This document shows positions 36,022-44,537 of a DNA stretch of 64,000 bases, piece by piece. This DNA is from Arthrobacter sp. 260 (GTDB lineage Bacteria > Actinomycetota > Actinomycetes > Actinomycetales > Micrococcaceae). How positions within the stretch are numbered: position 1 is the first letter of the stretch; each line of letters opens with the position of its first letter. Made by a program: the position numbers and the translations under genes. Below the pieces are notes generated by a model. The model did no database searches. It was not told the DNA's origin and saw only the letters and a program-made list of their open reading frames with translations. The stretch is taken from assembly GCF_013116745.1 (NCBI RefSeq), contig NZ_JABFOE010000002.1:310001-374000 (forward strand), read 5' to 3'.

Positions 36022-37691
36022 ACATCGCAAGCTATGCACCACTGGCGGTAGTCCTGCCCTTCCTCGGTGCGGCCATCGCCTTCCTCCTGATCCGCCACTC
36101 CCGGACGCAGCGTGCCGTCAGTATCTCCACGCTGAGCATCACCCTGATCCTCGAACTGTTCCTGCTTCAGAACGCTGCCGTCCACGGTGCAACCGCCGTG
36201 TTCATCGGCGGCTGGATGCCGCCATTCGGCATCACCCTGGTGGTTGACCAGTTCTCGGCGCTGATGCTCGTGATCTCCACCGCCGTCAGCCTCGCGGTTC
36301 TGATCTACGCCACCGGCCAGGGCATCGCCGACGGCGACGAAGACGGGCCGATCTCGATCTTCCATCCCACCTACCTGATCCTGGTGGCTGGGGTCTCCAA
36401 CGCCTTCATGTCAGGTGACCTGTTCAACCTGTACGTGGGCTTCGAGATCCTCCTGACAGCGAGTTACGTGCTGATGACCCTCGGCGGGACCACACCCCGG
36501 ATCCGCGCAGGTGTCACCTACGTGGTGGTCAGCGTGGTGTCGTCGATGCTGTTCCTCATCGCAATCGGCATGATCTACGCCGCCACCGGCACCATCAATC
36601 TTGCGGACCTGGCAGTCAAACTGGGGGAGATCGACCCTTCAACCCAGATGATGCTGCACTTGATGCTGCTGGTCGCCTTCGGGATCAAGGCGGCGGTCTT
36701 CCCACTGTCCTTCTGGCTCCCGGACTCCTACCCCACGGCGCCCGCGCCGGTGACGGCGGTGTTCGCGGGACTCCTCACCAAGGTGGGCGTGTACGCGATG
36801 GTGCGCACCGAGACCCTTCTCTTTCCGGGGGACCGCATCAACACGTTGTTGATGGTCGTCGCGATCCTGACCATGCTGGTGGGGATCCTGGGCGCCCTGG
36901 CGCAGGCTGACATCAAACGAATGCTTTCCTTCACGCTAGTGAGCCACATCGGATTCATGATCTTCGGGCTGGCGATCTCAACCGTGGTGGGACTCAGTGC
37001 GGCGGTGTTCTATGTGGCCCACCACATCACTGTGCAGACCAGCCTGTTCTTGGTGACGGGTCTGATAGAACGCCGTGGCGGAACAGCCAACATGGATCGT
37101 CTGGGTGGGCTGGCCAAACTCTCGCCGGTACTTGGCGTCCTGTTCTTCATCCCGGCGATGAACCTGGCCGGAATCCCGCCGTTCTCCGGGTTCCTTGGCA
37201 AGCTCGGCATCCTGCAGGCTGGGGTGGAGTTGGGATCGCCCATCGCATACGTCGCCGTCGCGGCCAGCGTGCTCACCAGCCTGCTGACCCTGCTGGCTAT
37301 CGCCAGGGTCTGGAACCGCGCGTTCTGGCGCCGTCCTGAAGATGCGCTGCACCCGGACCCGGTTCTGTTGGCCACCAATGCCGACGGATCGGCAGTGCAC
37401 AGCACCCGCCCGCCCGCCAACGGATCGGCATCCACTGAGTCGGCATCCGAATCGTCTGATGAATCGTCTGATGAGGCGACCGGGGACTCAACCGAACCGG
37501 TAGCAGGACGGCAGCCAGCGAACGTGCTGCCCCGCACCATGGTCGGTCCGACTATGGGCCTGGTGGGACTCGGCGTGCTGCTGACCCTGCTGGCCGGCCC
37601 GCTGTTCGAGATCAGCGACAACGCCGCGCAAAACATGCTCGACCGGACCGACTACATTGAGGCTGTCCTCGGTGAGGGGAGCGCGCCATGA
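36018..37691 (+). CDS. mrpD: Na+/H+ antiporter subunit D
   Basis: A 557-residue NuoN/NuoL-like proton-channel subunit. Conserved parts include FNLYVGFEILLTASYVLMTLGG, FPLSFWLPDSYPTAPAPVTAVFAGLLTKVGVYAMVR and ADIKRMLSFTLVSHIGFMIFG. Between the last two helices is an unusual hydrophilic insert of about 60 residues with repeated ESASESSDESSDE motifs (about 460-510), which accounts for the extra length over typical MrpD. Its coding DNA contains near-repeats of GAATCGTCTGATG. Confidence 0.95.
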   Translation: MNIASYAPLAVVLPFLGAAIAFLLIRHSRTQRAVSISTLSITLILELFLLQNAAVHGATAVFIGGWMPPFGITLVVDQFSALMLVISTAVSLAVLIYATGQGIADGDEDGPISIFHPTYLILVAGVSNAFMSGDLFNLYVGFEILLTASYVLMTLGGTTPRIRAGVTYVVVSVVSSMLFLIAIGMIYAATGTINLADLAVKLGEIDPSTQMMLHLMLLVAFGIKAAVFPLSFWLPDSYPTAPAPVTAVFAGLLTKVGVYAMVRTETLLFPGDRINTLLMVVAILTMLVGILGALAQADIKRMLSFTLVSHIGFMIFGLAISTVVGLSAAVFYVAHHITVQTSLFLVTGLIERRGGTANMDRLGGLAKLSPVLGVLFFIPAMNLAGIPPFSGFLGKLGILQAGVELGSPIAYVAVAASVLTSLLTLLAIARVWNRAFWRRPEDALHPDPVLLATNADGSAVHSTRPPANGSASTESASESSDESSDEATGDSTEPVAGRQPANVLPRTMVGPTMGLVGLGVLLTLLAGPLFEISDNAAQNMLDRTDYIEAVLGEGSAP

Positions 37692-38272
37692 CCCGGCAGA
37701 AGATCCCGTTCATCACCGAGCTTCCCCTGATTATCTGGCTGGTCATCGTCTGGGGGGCACTCTGGCAGGACTTCAGCCCGGGGAACCTCATCTTTGGCGG
37801 GCTCATCGCCTACGCCGTCGCGAACCTGCTGTACCTGCCGCCGGTGGAGCTCAGCGGGCGGTTCAATGTGCTTTACGCCGTGCCGTTCGCGGTCCGGTTT
37901 ATCTACAAGCTGGTGGTCGCCAGCTTCGAGGTGTTCTGGCTGTCGCTGACCAGGGGGCCCCGCCTCGTGAACGCCGTCGTCGCGGTGCAACTGCGCAGCC
38001 AGTCGGACCTGCTGGTCACCACCACAGGGCACGCCCTGTCCCTGATTCCCGGGTCCCTGGTGATTGAGGTGGACCGCTCCACTTCCACCCTGTATCTGCA
38101 TTGCCTGAACGTGGCCACCCCCGAAGACGCGGCGAAGATCCGCTCCGATGTCCGTGCCACCGAAGCCTGGCTGATCAAGATCATGGGAACGCGGGAGGAC
38201 CTGGCGCTGCTCCAGACCGAAGAACGGTTCGACGAAGAAAATGACTCCCGCCAGGAAGGGGCCAGCACATGA
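37688..38272 (+). CDS. mrpE: Na+/H+ antiporter subunit E
   Basis: A 194-residue MrpE subunit with two N-terminal helices (LPLIIWLVIVWGALWQDFSPGNLIFGGLIAYAVANLL) and a cytoplasmic domain containing TTGHALSLIPGSLVIEVDRSTSTLYLHCLN, the family signature. A charged tail is present at the C-terminus. It overlaps mrpD and mrpF by 4 bases each. Confidence 0.95.
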   Translation: MTRQKIPFITELPLIIWLVIVWGALWQDFSPGNLIFGGLIAYAVANLLYLPPVELSGRFNVLYAVPFAVRFIYKLVVASFEVFWLSLTRGPRLVNAVVAVQLRSQSDLLVTTTGHALSLIPGSLVIEVDRSTSTLYLHCLNVATPEDAAKIRSDVRATEAWLIKIMGTREDLALLQTEERFDEENDSRQEGAST

Positions 38273-38529
38273 TGGTTGTTGCCATCGTCATCGCCGCAGG
38301 GCTGCTCATCCTGGCCGCCCTGTGCGCCCTGTACCGCATCGCGCGGGGCCCCTCGATCCTGGACCGGGTACTCGCCATCGACGTCCTGCTCGCCACCATC
38401 GGTGGAGCACTCGCCATGGATATGGCGGTCAACCGGCACCTGGACAACGTGGTACTCCTGGTGGCCATCTCGGTGATCGGTTTCATCGGCTCGGTAACCG
38501 TGGCGCGCTTCGTGACGGACAGGAAATAG
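38269..38529 (+). CDS. mrpF: Na+/H+ antiporter subunit F
   Basis: An 86-residue MrpF with three helices and the conserved YRIARGPSILDRVLAIDVLLATIGG and FIGSVTVARFVTDRK stretches. Length and layout are normal. Start overlaps the mrpE stop by ATGA; mrpG starts 3 bases after its stop. Confidence 0.95.
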   Translation: MMVVAIVIAAGLLILAALCALYRIARGPSILDRVLAIDVLLATIGGALAMDMAVNRHLDNVVLLVAISVIGFIGSVTVARFVTDRK

Positions 38530-38532
38530 GAC

Positions 38533-38928
38533 ATGAACGAGACAGTGATTGACGCCCTGACCGCCGTGTTCCTGATCGGCGGGGCCCTCATGTCCGTCGC
38601 CGCTGGCGTCGGGCTGCTCCGGTTTCCTGACCTGTTGACCAGGATGCATGCCGCCACCAAACCCCAGGTCCTGGGGCTGTTGCTGTTCCTGCTGGCCATG
38701 GCACTTCAGCTGCGCAGCTGGGTGCTGCTGCCCGTACTGCTGGTGTGCTGGATCTTCATGCTCCTGACCGTCCCCGTCTCGGCGCACATGGTGGGACGGG
38801 CAGGCTACCGCACCAAGCACATGCGGCGTGACCTGCTCAGCATGGATGAGCTCGACGAGATCGTGGAGAAGGCGGCCAGCAAAAGGGCGCCCGGCCGGAA
38901 TCCGACCGAGCGCCCCGACGAGACGTAA
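38533..38928 (+). CDS. mrpG: Na+/H+ antiporter subunit G
   Basis: A 131-residue MrpG with three helices: FLIGGALMSVAAGVGLLRFPDLLTRMHAATKPQVLGLLLF is diagnostic, with the conserved RFPD and HAATK. A basic-acidic tail of about 40 residues extends past the normal end. It closes the operon, convergent with the DUF4235 gene 10 bases away. Confidence 0.95.
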   Translation: MNETVIDALTAVFLIGGALMSVAAGVGLLRFPDLLTRMHAATKPQVLGLLLFLLAMALQLRSWVLLPVLLVCWIFMLLTVPVSAHMVGRAGYRTKHMRRDLLSMDELDEIVEKAASKRAPGRNPTERPDET

Positions 38929-38938
38929 GGACTGCTGC

Positions 38939-39199
38939 CTACGTCAGGTCGCGGGTCTTCGCGAACCGGAGGGCTGCCTTCTGCGTGGTGCGGTTCGTGA
39001 GGACCTGCAGCACCGCCCGGACGGCACCGGAAATCAGGGCGAACGCGATGGCTGAACGCAGGCTGTTCTCGAGGGCGTCCTCGTCCTTCGGTGTTGCCTT
39101 GCCGGTGGTCTTGTGCCAGATGAAATCCACTAGCTTGGCGCCGACAATTCCGGCTCCGAGGCTCAGCGCAACGCCGAGCAGTTTCATAAGCTGATTCAT
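38939..39199 (-). CDS. DUF4235 small membrane protein
   Basis: An 86-residue protein of the actinobacterial DUF4235 family, function unknown. Two hydrophobic segments (about 5-28 and 48-66) flank the typical polar region WHKTTGKATPKDEDALENSLRSAI, and it ends with a basic segment, TTQKAALRFAKTRDL. It is monocistronic and convergent with mrpG. Confidence 0.85.
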   Translation of the reverse strand: MNQLMKLLGVALSLGAGIVGAKLVDFIWHKTTGKATPKDEDALENSLRSAIAFALISGAVRAVLQVLTNRTTQKAALRFAKTRDLT

Positions 39200-39336
39200 G
39201 GGTGTCTCCTTCGATGGTGGCTCTTTTTCCTAGCCTAGCGTTTCCCTCCGTCGACAACGACGCATCAACCGCTGCGGGACACACGGTGTTGGGTGACGTG
39301 TTCCGCTCAGGTGTAGAGTTGAAATTGCTAAACATA

Positions 39337-39434
39337 CGACAGGGGAGCGCCGCTCAGATCATGAGCGGGCGCTGAGAGTGCGGACTACCGCAGACCCTCG
39401 AACCTGATCCGGCTAGTACCGGCGAAGGGAGTCG
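39337..39434 (+). ncRNA. TPP riboswitch (THI element)
   Basis: A canonical thiamine pyrophosphate aptamer: P1 pairs CGAC with GTCG, the conserved GGGGAGC is at 39342-39348, CTGAGAGTGCGG begins at 39372, and the ACCCTCGAACCTGATCCGG block, followed by the CGGCGAAGGGAGTCG closing strand, completes it. It lies 80 bases upstream of the ykoE start and should lower expression when thiamine is plentiful. An expression-platform hairpin was not resolved by eye. Confidence 0.95.
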
Positions 39435-39514
39435 AGTATCTCAGGGTGCCCGGCCAGTGGCATTGCTGCGGGCCTCAGGTGCCCTCCCCTCCTGTACCTC
39501 AGGAGGAATTCATT

Positions 39515-40132
39515 ATGGCTTCATCACAAGCACGAACCCGGAACACCCCCACCTATCGCCCCAACTACCAGTGGCGGGTGGTCGATATCGTTGTCGCCTC
39601 GGTGGTGGCGGTCGCCGTCGGGGTGGTGTTCTTCGCCTGGTCCGCCGGTTACACGGGTATCTCGGCGATCACCAGTGCGTTCCCGCCGCTGGCCGGTCTC
39701 TATACCGGAGGGTGGCTGATCGCCGGGGTTCTCGGCGGTCTCATCATCAGGAAACCCGGCGCAGCCATTTACTGCGAGGTGCTGGCGGCAGCCGTCTCGG
39801 CGCTCCTCGGAACCCAGTTTGGCCTGACCACCCTGCTGTCCGGTGCCATTCAGGGCGTCGGCGCAGAACTGATCTTCCTGCTCTTCCTTTACCGCAAATG
39901 GAACCTCGGGGTGGCGTTGCTCGCCGGACTGGGTGCGGGGCTGGCCCTGGCGATCAGCGAGAACATTCTCTACAACGCCCTCTGGGCCTTCGAATGGCAG
40001 CTCATGTACGTGGTCTTCGCTTCCATCTCCGGCGTGGTGATCGCTGGCCTGGTGTCATGGTTGGCCGTCCGGGGGCTGGCGAAGACCGGCGTGCTGTCCG
40101 CCTTCGCCGCCGGACGAACGGCTGACGTCTAA
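39515..40132 (+). CDS. ykoE: Thiamine-precursor ECF transporter S component YkoE
   Basis: A 205-residue integral membrane substrate-capture protein. After a polar N-terminus of about 25 residues come five or six helices with the YkoE stretch AFPPLAGLYTGGWLIAGVLGGLIIRKPGAAIYCEVLAA. The ATG at 39515 has AGGAGG 8 bases upstream, which rejects the longer open frame. YkoE family proteins bind thiamine or hydroxymethylpyrimidine; the TPP riboswitch supports that role. It is followed 5 bases later by the double ATPase. Confidence 0.93.
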   Translation: MASSQARTRNTPTYRPNYQWRVVDIVVASVVAVAVGVVFFAWSAGYTGISAITSAFPPLAGLYTGGWLIAGVLGGLIIRKPGAAIYCEVLAAAVSALLGTQFGLTTLLSGAIQGVGAELIFLLFLYRKWNLGVALLAGLGAGLALAISENILYNALWAFEWQLMYVVFASISGVVIAGLVSWLAVRGLAKTGVLSAFAAGRTADV

Positions 40133-40137
40133 CCGGT

Positions 40138-41634
40138 ATGGCCGAGCACACGAGGAAGCGGGAAGCTGTCAGCATCGCCGCCCGCGGCTGGAGCTGGCGG
40201 CACGCCGGGCGGAAGAGACCAGCAGTCCAGGATATTGACCTGGTGGTCCAGCCCGGGGAGCGGGTGTTGCTGCTCGGTGCCTCCGGCTCCGGGAAGTCCA
40301 CCCTGCTGCACGGCCTGGCGGGTGTGCTCGGCGACGACGGGCAGGGCGAGGAGCACGGTTCCCTCACCCTGGACGGAAGCCCGCCCGGCCGGGTCCGGGG
40401 ACGTGCCGGGCTGGTCCTTCAGGACCCCGACACGCAGATCGTCCTGGCCCGGGTAGGCGACGAGGTGGCGTTCGGTGCCGAGAACCAGTCCGTTCCCCGG
40501 GCGGAAATCTGGGAGCGGGTACGGCAGGCACTTGACGACGTCGGCCTGGATGTCCCCCTGGACCGGTCGACCACGGCACTTTCCGGCGGGCAAAAGCAGC
40601 GACTCGCGCTCGCCGCGGTGCTGGCCATGCAGCCCGGGTTGCTGCTGCTGGATGAACCGACGGCGAACCTCGACCCCGAGGGGGTTCTGGAGGTGCGCGA
40701 CGCCGTCGTCCGCGTCCTGGACCGAACCGGCGCGACCTTCGTGGTGGTGGAACACCGGGTGGCGGTCTGGGCTGACGTGGTGGACCGGGTGGTGGTACTG
40801 GCCGCCGACGGCGGTGTTCTCGCCGACGGCCCGCCAGAGACCGTGCTGACGGATAGCGGGACCCGCGCGCGGCTGGCGGAGGCCGGGGTATGGATTCCCG
40901 GCCACCAGCCAGCTGTGCCCGGGCTGCTGCCATCCCCCGGGAACCCGCTCTTGGCTGCCCGTGGGCTTTCGGTGGCGAGGACCAAACGCGGTCCAGTCGT
41001 GCTCGATGAGGTCGACGTCGACCTGCAGGCCGGGTCGTCCCTGGGCATCGTCGGACCCAACGGGGGAGGCAAATCAACGCTCGCGCTGACCCTGGCCGGG
41101 CTCCTCCCACCACGCGGCGGGGCCCTGGCGGCCGCGCCGGCGCTCGCCCGTGGCGCGGGCACCAGCCCTCACGGCTGGAAGTCGGCCCAGCTGGTGACCC
41201 GGATCGGAACCGTGTTCCAGGAACCCGAACACCAGTTCCTCACCCACCGGGTGATCGACGAACTTGAATTCGGTCCGCGTCGACTGGAGAACAGCGACGA
41301 GGTAACGGTCCGACGGCGGGTCGATTCGATCGCTGAACGGCTCAGGCTCACGTCGCTGCTACAGGCCAACCCGTTCACCCTTTCCGGCGGCGAAAAGCGG
41401 CGCCTGTCGGTGGCGACCATGCTGGCGACCAACCCCGACATCCTGGTGCTGGATGAGCCCACCTTCGGACAGGACGCCAACACCTGGGCCGAACTGGTGG
41501 CGCTGATGGCCGAACTGATCCAGGGTGGTGGCAGCCTGGTGGCCGTCACCCACGACCAGGAATTCACCGAGGCGCTGGGAAGCCGGCTGCTGCGCGTCGC
41601 CGACAGCCAGGCTGTACCGGAGGTGGCGCCGTGA
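40138..41634 (+). CDS. ykoD: ECF transporter double ATPase YkoD
   Basis: A 498-residue protein with two complete ABC ATPase domains. The first has Walker A GASGSGKST (47-55), signature LSGGQKQR (148-155) and LLLLDEP (168-174). The second has GPNGGGKST (306-314), LSGGEKRR (415-422) and LVLDEP (436-441). The tandem arrangement is the rule for YkoD, in contrast to separate EcfA1/A2. It energises uptake with YkoC and YkoE and overlaps ykoC by a GTGA junction. Confidence 0.93.
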   Translation: MAEHTRKREAVSIAARGWSWRHAGRKRPAVQDIDLVVQPGERVLLLGASGSGKSTLLHGLAGVLGDDGQGEEHGSLTLDGSPPGRVRGRAGLVLQDPDTQIVLARVGDEVAFGAENQSVPRAEIWERVRQALDDVGLDVPLDRSTTALSGGQKQRLALAAVLAMQPGLLLLDEPTANLDPEGVLEVRDAVVRVLDRTGATFVVVEHRVAVWADVVDRVVVLAADGGVLADGPPETVLTDSGTRARLAEAGVWIPGHQPAVPGLLPSPGNPLLAARGLSVARTKRGPVVLDEVDVDLQAGSSLGIVGPNGGGKSTLALTLAGLLPPRGGALAAAPALARGAGTSPHGWKSAQLVTRIGTVFQEPEHQFLTHRVIDELEFGPRRLENSDEVTVRRRVDSIAERLRLTSLLQANPFTLSGGEKRRLSVATMLATNPDILVLDEPTFGQDANTWAELVALMAELIQGGGSLVAVTHDQEFTEALGSRLLRVADSQAVPEVAP

Positions 41635-42434
41635 GCGTTGACGTCCTGACGCCGCAGCTCACCGGACGGATCCTGCCGCGGGCCAACCCGCTGTCCAAAC
41701 TGTTCGCTGCGGTGCTGGTCACTGTGGTGGTGATGCTCAGCATCGACTGGGTGAGCGCCGCCGTCGTACTGGGCAGCGAACTGTTGCTCCTCCCACTGTT
41801 GGGGATCAGTGCCTGGCAGCTGCTCAAACGAACCTGGCCGCTAGTCCTGGCGGCAGTGGTCGCCGGTTACGGCACGGCCCTGCTCGCGGAGAAGACGGGA
41901 GCGGTGCTCCTGGAATTCGGGCCGGTGCTCTTCACCCAGGACTCGGTGAACTCGGGAATCGCCATTGGGTTGCGTGGGTTGGCCATTGCCCTTCCCGGCA
42001 TTTTCCTGTTGACGACCACCGACCCGACGGACCTCGCCGACGCGCTGGCCCAGAAACTGAAGATGCCGCACCGGTTTGTGCTGGGTGCCCTCGCGGGGCT
42101 GCGACTGGTGGGCCTGCTGGTGGACGAGTGGCGGACGCTCGGTCTGGCCCGGCATGCCCGCGGTGTCGGCTTCGAGGGCAATCCGGTAGCCCGGCTGCGG
42201 AATTTCCTTGGGCAGGGGTTCGGGCTGATCGTTCAGGCGATCCGCCGGGCCTCCCGGCTGGCGGTTGCCATGGAGGCGCGCGGTTTCGGGGCAGGGGACC
42301 GCACCTGGGCGAGGGAGAGCACTTTCACCCGGCTGGATCTCTGGGTTTGCCTGGTCGGCGTGCTGATCGCCGGGACAGCGGTCACCGCAGCGGTGTTGGC
42401 CGGAACCTGGAACTTCCTCCTCGACGCCAGTTAG
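41631..42434 (+). CDS. ykoC: ECF transporter transmembrane (T) component YkoC
   Basis: A 267-residue T component of the energy-coupling factor family (CbiQ/EcfT-like). Its conserved ARG motif coupling helices read LARHARGVGF and AMEARGFGAG, the latter near residues 218-227, as expected for docking onto YkoD. Five to six helices are present. The start is GTG and overlaps ykoD. It is convergent with the ECF sigma gene with a 4-base overlap of the two reading frames. Confidence 0.92.
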   Translation: MSVDVLTPQLTGRILPRANPLSKLFAAVLVTVVVMLSIDWVSAAVVLGSELLLLPLLGISAWQLLKRTWPLVLAAVVAGYGTALLAEKTGAVLLEFGPVLFTQDSVNSGIAIGLRGLAIALPGIFLLTTTDPTDLADALAQKLKMPHRFVLGALAGLRLVGLLVDEWRTLGLARHARGVGFEGNPVARLRNFLGQGFGLIVQAIRRASRLAVAMEARGFGAGDRTWARESTFTRLDLWVCLVGVLIAGTAVTAAVLAGTWNFLLDAS

Positions 42435-43717
42435 CCGGATGGCTCCGGTCCCAGGCCGGTCTGTCCGCCGACCTCGGCGGCCCGGCGCCGAAGGTGGTCC
42501 CGTTCCGCAGCATTGCTACACAGTTCAATCGCGGCGTGGAACGAGGCGACCGCCTCCGGTGCCCGACCCGCGCGTGCCAGGAGTTCCGCGCGCACTGCGG
42601 GAAGACGATGGTGGTGGGGGAGCCGGTCCTCCAGCCCGGCCAGCAACGCAAGGGCGGCCTCGGGCCCGTCGTCCTCCAACACGGCGACGGCGCGCGCGAG
42701 CCGCACCACCGGTGAACCGGTCAGCGCCTCCAACTCGGCGTACAGCGTTGCGATCCGATGCCACCGGGTGTCAGCTGCGCGGGCCGCGCTCGCATGCTCG
42801 GCGGCGATCCTGCCCTGGAGCAGGTACTCCAACGCCAGCCCCGACGTGTCCGGGGGAACCCTGCCCAGCAGGTCCAGCCCGGATCTTATCTCGGAGGCGT
42901 GCCATCGGCTCCGATCCTGCTCAGGCAACAGCACCAGCCCGCCATCGTCCGCCACTCGGGCGTCCCGGCGGGAATGCTGGAGTGTCATCAGGCCGAGCAG
43001 GGCGAGGACCACCGGTTGGTTGGGGAGCAGCCCATCGAGGACCTGCGCCAACCGGATCGCCTCGGCAGCGGACGAGGTGCGCACCGGGTCGTCACCGGTG
43101 GCCGGAGCGTACCCGGCGGTGAAGACGAGGTAGATGACTGCTGCCACCACATCCAGCCGATCCGCCAGCCGGTCTGCTGCCGGGAGGGTGAACGGAATGC
43201 CCGCGGCCGCCACCTTCTTCTTGGCCCGGGTAAGCCGGGCAGCCATGGTCGACTCCTGGACCAGGAACAGGCGGGCAATCTCGGTGACGCTGAGACCGTT
43301 GACGAACCTCAGTGCCAGGGCTGCCCGCGCATCAGCCGAGAGCGCAGGGTGGCAGCAGGTGAAGAGCATCCGCAACCGCTCGTCGGGCACGTGGCCGCCG
43401 ACGTCGATTGCCTGAGCGGCGTGGGCCCGTGCTTCGGCGTCGACCACCATGAGCGGTTCCCGCCGTCGGGCGATGGCCTCGGCGCGCACCTGATCCAGCG
43501 CACGTCGCCGGGCGGCCGTGAGGAGCCAGGCCGCAGGGGAGTCGGGGATTCCGTCGTGCGGCCAGGTACGAACCGCCGCGGCGAACGCTTCGGCCAGCGC
43601 GTCCTCGGCAAGGTCAAGCCGACGGAACCGGCCGACCAGCAGTGCGAGGAGTCTGGCCCAGTGGTCCTGCCAGGCCCGTTCAAGGACAACGTGTGCGTCC
43701 CCGGACGGACCCGGCAT
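42431..43717 (-). CDS. ECF42-type RNA polymerase sigma factor with TPR-like C-terminus
   Basis: A 428-residue extracytoplasmic-function sigma factor. The sigma-2 region is near residues 12-80 (LLALLVGRFRRLDLAEDALAEAFAAAVRTWP) and sigma-4 near 130-185 (LRFVNGLSVTEIARLFLVQESTMAARLTRAKKK). The remaining 240 residues are helical and contain the DUF6596/TPR-like extension that defines the ECF42 group. ECF42 factors are encoded with DGPF/YCII proteins and lack an anti-sigma factor; the two genes upstream on this strand fit that rule exactly. Confidence 0.9.
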   Translation of the reverse strand: MPGPSGDAHVVLERAWQDHWARLLALLVGRFRRLDLAEDALAEAFAAAVRTWPHDGIPDSPAAWLLTAARRRALDQVRAEAIARRREPLMVVDAEARAHAAQAIDVGGHVPDERLRMLFTCCHPALSADARAALALRFVNGLSVTEIARLFLVQESTMAARLTRAKKKVAAAGIPFTLPAADRLADRLDVVAAVIYLVFTAGYAPATGDDPVRTSSAAEAIRLAQVLDGLLPNQPVVLALLGLMTLQHSRRDARVADDGGLVLLPEQDRSRWHASEIRSGLDLLGRVPPDTSGLALEYLLQGRIAAEHASAARAADTRWHRIATLYAELEALTGSPVVRLARAVAVLEDDGPEAALALLAGLEDRLPHHHRLPAVRAELLARAGRAPEAVASFHAAIELCSNAAERDHLRRRAAEVGGQTGLGPEPSG

Positions 43718-43746
43718 CGGCGTGCTTCCTGCTACTCGGGGATGGA

Positions 43747-44085
43747 TCAGTACTCGGTGATGGGACGCAGCTCCACCGTGTACTCGGGGAGCAGCTTCAC
43801 CAGGTCCACCGCGACGTCGAGATCCGGCACATCCAGCACGTAGAAGCCGCCCAACTGTTCAGCGGTTTCCGCGAACGGCCCATCGGTCAGGCTCACCTGA
43901 TCCCCGTGTCGCCGCACCGTGGTCGCTGTCGACACAGTGGCCAGCGCTTCCCCGGCGATGATTTTCCCCCGCTGGCGGGCGGCCTCCGAAAAGGCGTCGT
44001 GTTCGCCCATCCACTGTTCCTGTTCGGCTTCGGTGGCGTTGGCCCAGATCGACTCGTCCTGGTAGAGAAAGACTGCAATCTTCAT
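43747..44085 (-). CDS. YCII/DGPF-domain protein 1
   Basis: A 112-residue YCII-related (DGPF) protein with the namesake motif TDGPFAETAEQLGGFYVLDVPDLD at about residues 67-90. These small dimeric ferredoxin-like proteins are genomic partners of ECF42 sigma factors; their biochemical role is not established. It lies between another DGPF gene and the sigma gene, separated from the latter by 29 bases. Confidence 0.92.
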   Translation of the reverse strand: MKIAVFLYQDESIWANATEAEQEQWMGEHDAFSEAARQRGKIIAGEALATVSTATTVRRHGDQVSLTDGPFAETAEQLGGFYVLDVPDLDVAVDLVKLLPEYTVELRPITEY

Positions 44086-44448
44086 CTAGCTGCCCTCGCT
44101 CGGTGGGACGGTGGCCCTGATTTCAGCGGGCCCGGTGGTGTCGGCCAGCAGTTCACTGACCAGTTGCGCGAGGGACTCGAGGTTGTCGGATTCCACCAGG
44201 TAGAAACCTCCCAGCTGCTCTGCCGTCTCGGTGTAGGGTCCGTCGGTGATGCCGACGGAGCCGAACCTCACAATCTTGGCGGTCGCGGACGGCTGCAATT
44301 CCGCGCCTCCGGTAATCTTGTGACCGTCCTCGCCGCAGCGCCGGGAGAATTCGTTATGCCGCGCGTAAGTTGCGGCGCGTTGCTCGGGTGTCGCTTCCTG
44401 CCAGGCGCGCTCGTTGTCGTGTAGCAGGATGACGTATTCAGTGCTCAT
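44086..44448 (-). CDS. YCII/DGPF-domain protein 2
   Basis: A 120-residue paralogue of the neighbouring DGPF protein, with the variant motif TDGPYTETAEQLGGFYLVESDN. It is the first gene of the three-gene unit and directly abuts the second DGPF gene. The two proteins share the ETAEQLGGFY core but differ elsewhere, suggesting an old duplication or a heterodimer. Any ECF42 target promoter would lie upstream of this gene (44449-44530), but no convincing box was picked by eye. Confidence 0.92.
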   Translation of the reverse strand: MSTEYVILLHDNERAWQEATPEQRAATYARHNEFSRRCGEDGHKITGGAELQPSATAKIVRFGSVGITDGPYTETAEQLGGFYLVESDNLESLAQLVSELLADTTGPAEIRATVPPSEGS

Positions 44449-44537
44449 CTGAAAACTCCTATCGTGTCCTTCGACGGCGCCCTGATGCGCCGCTTATGTC
44501 CATGACGGTTTACCTTGGCAGAAATCGACAACCGGCG

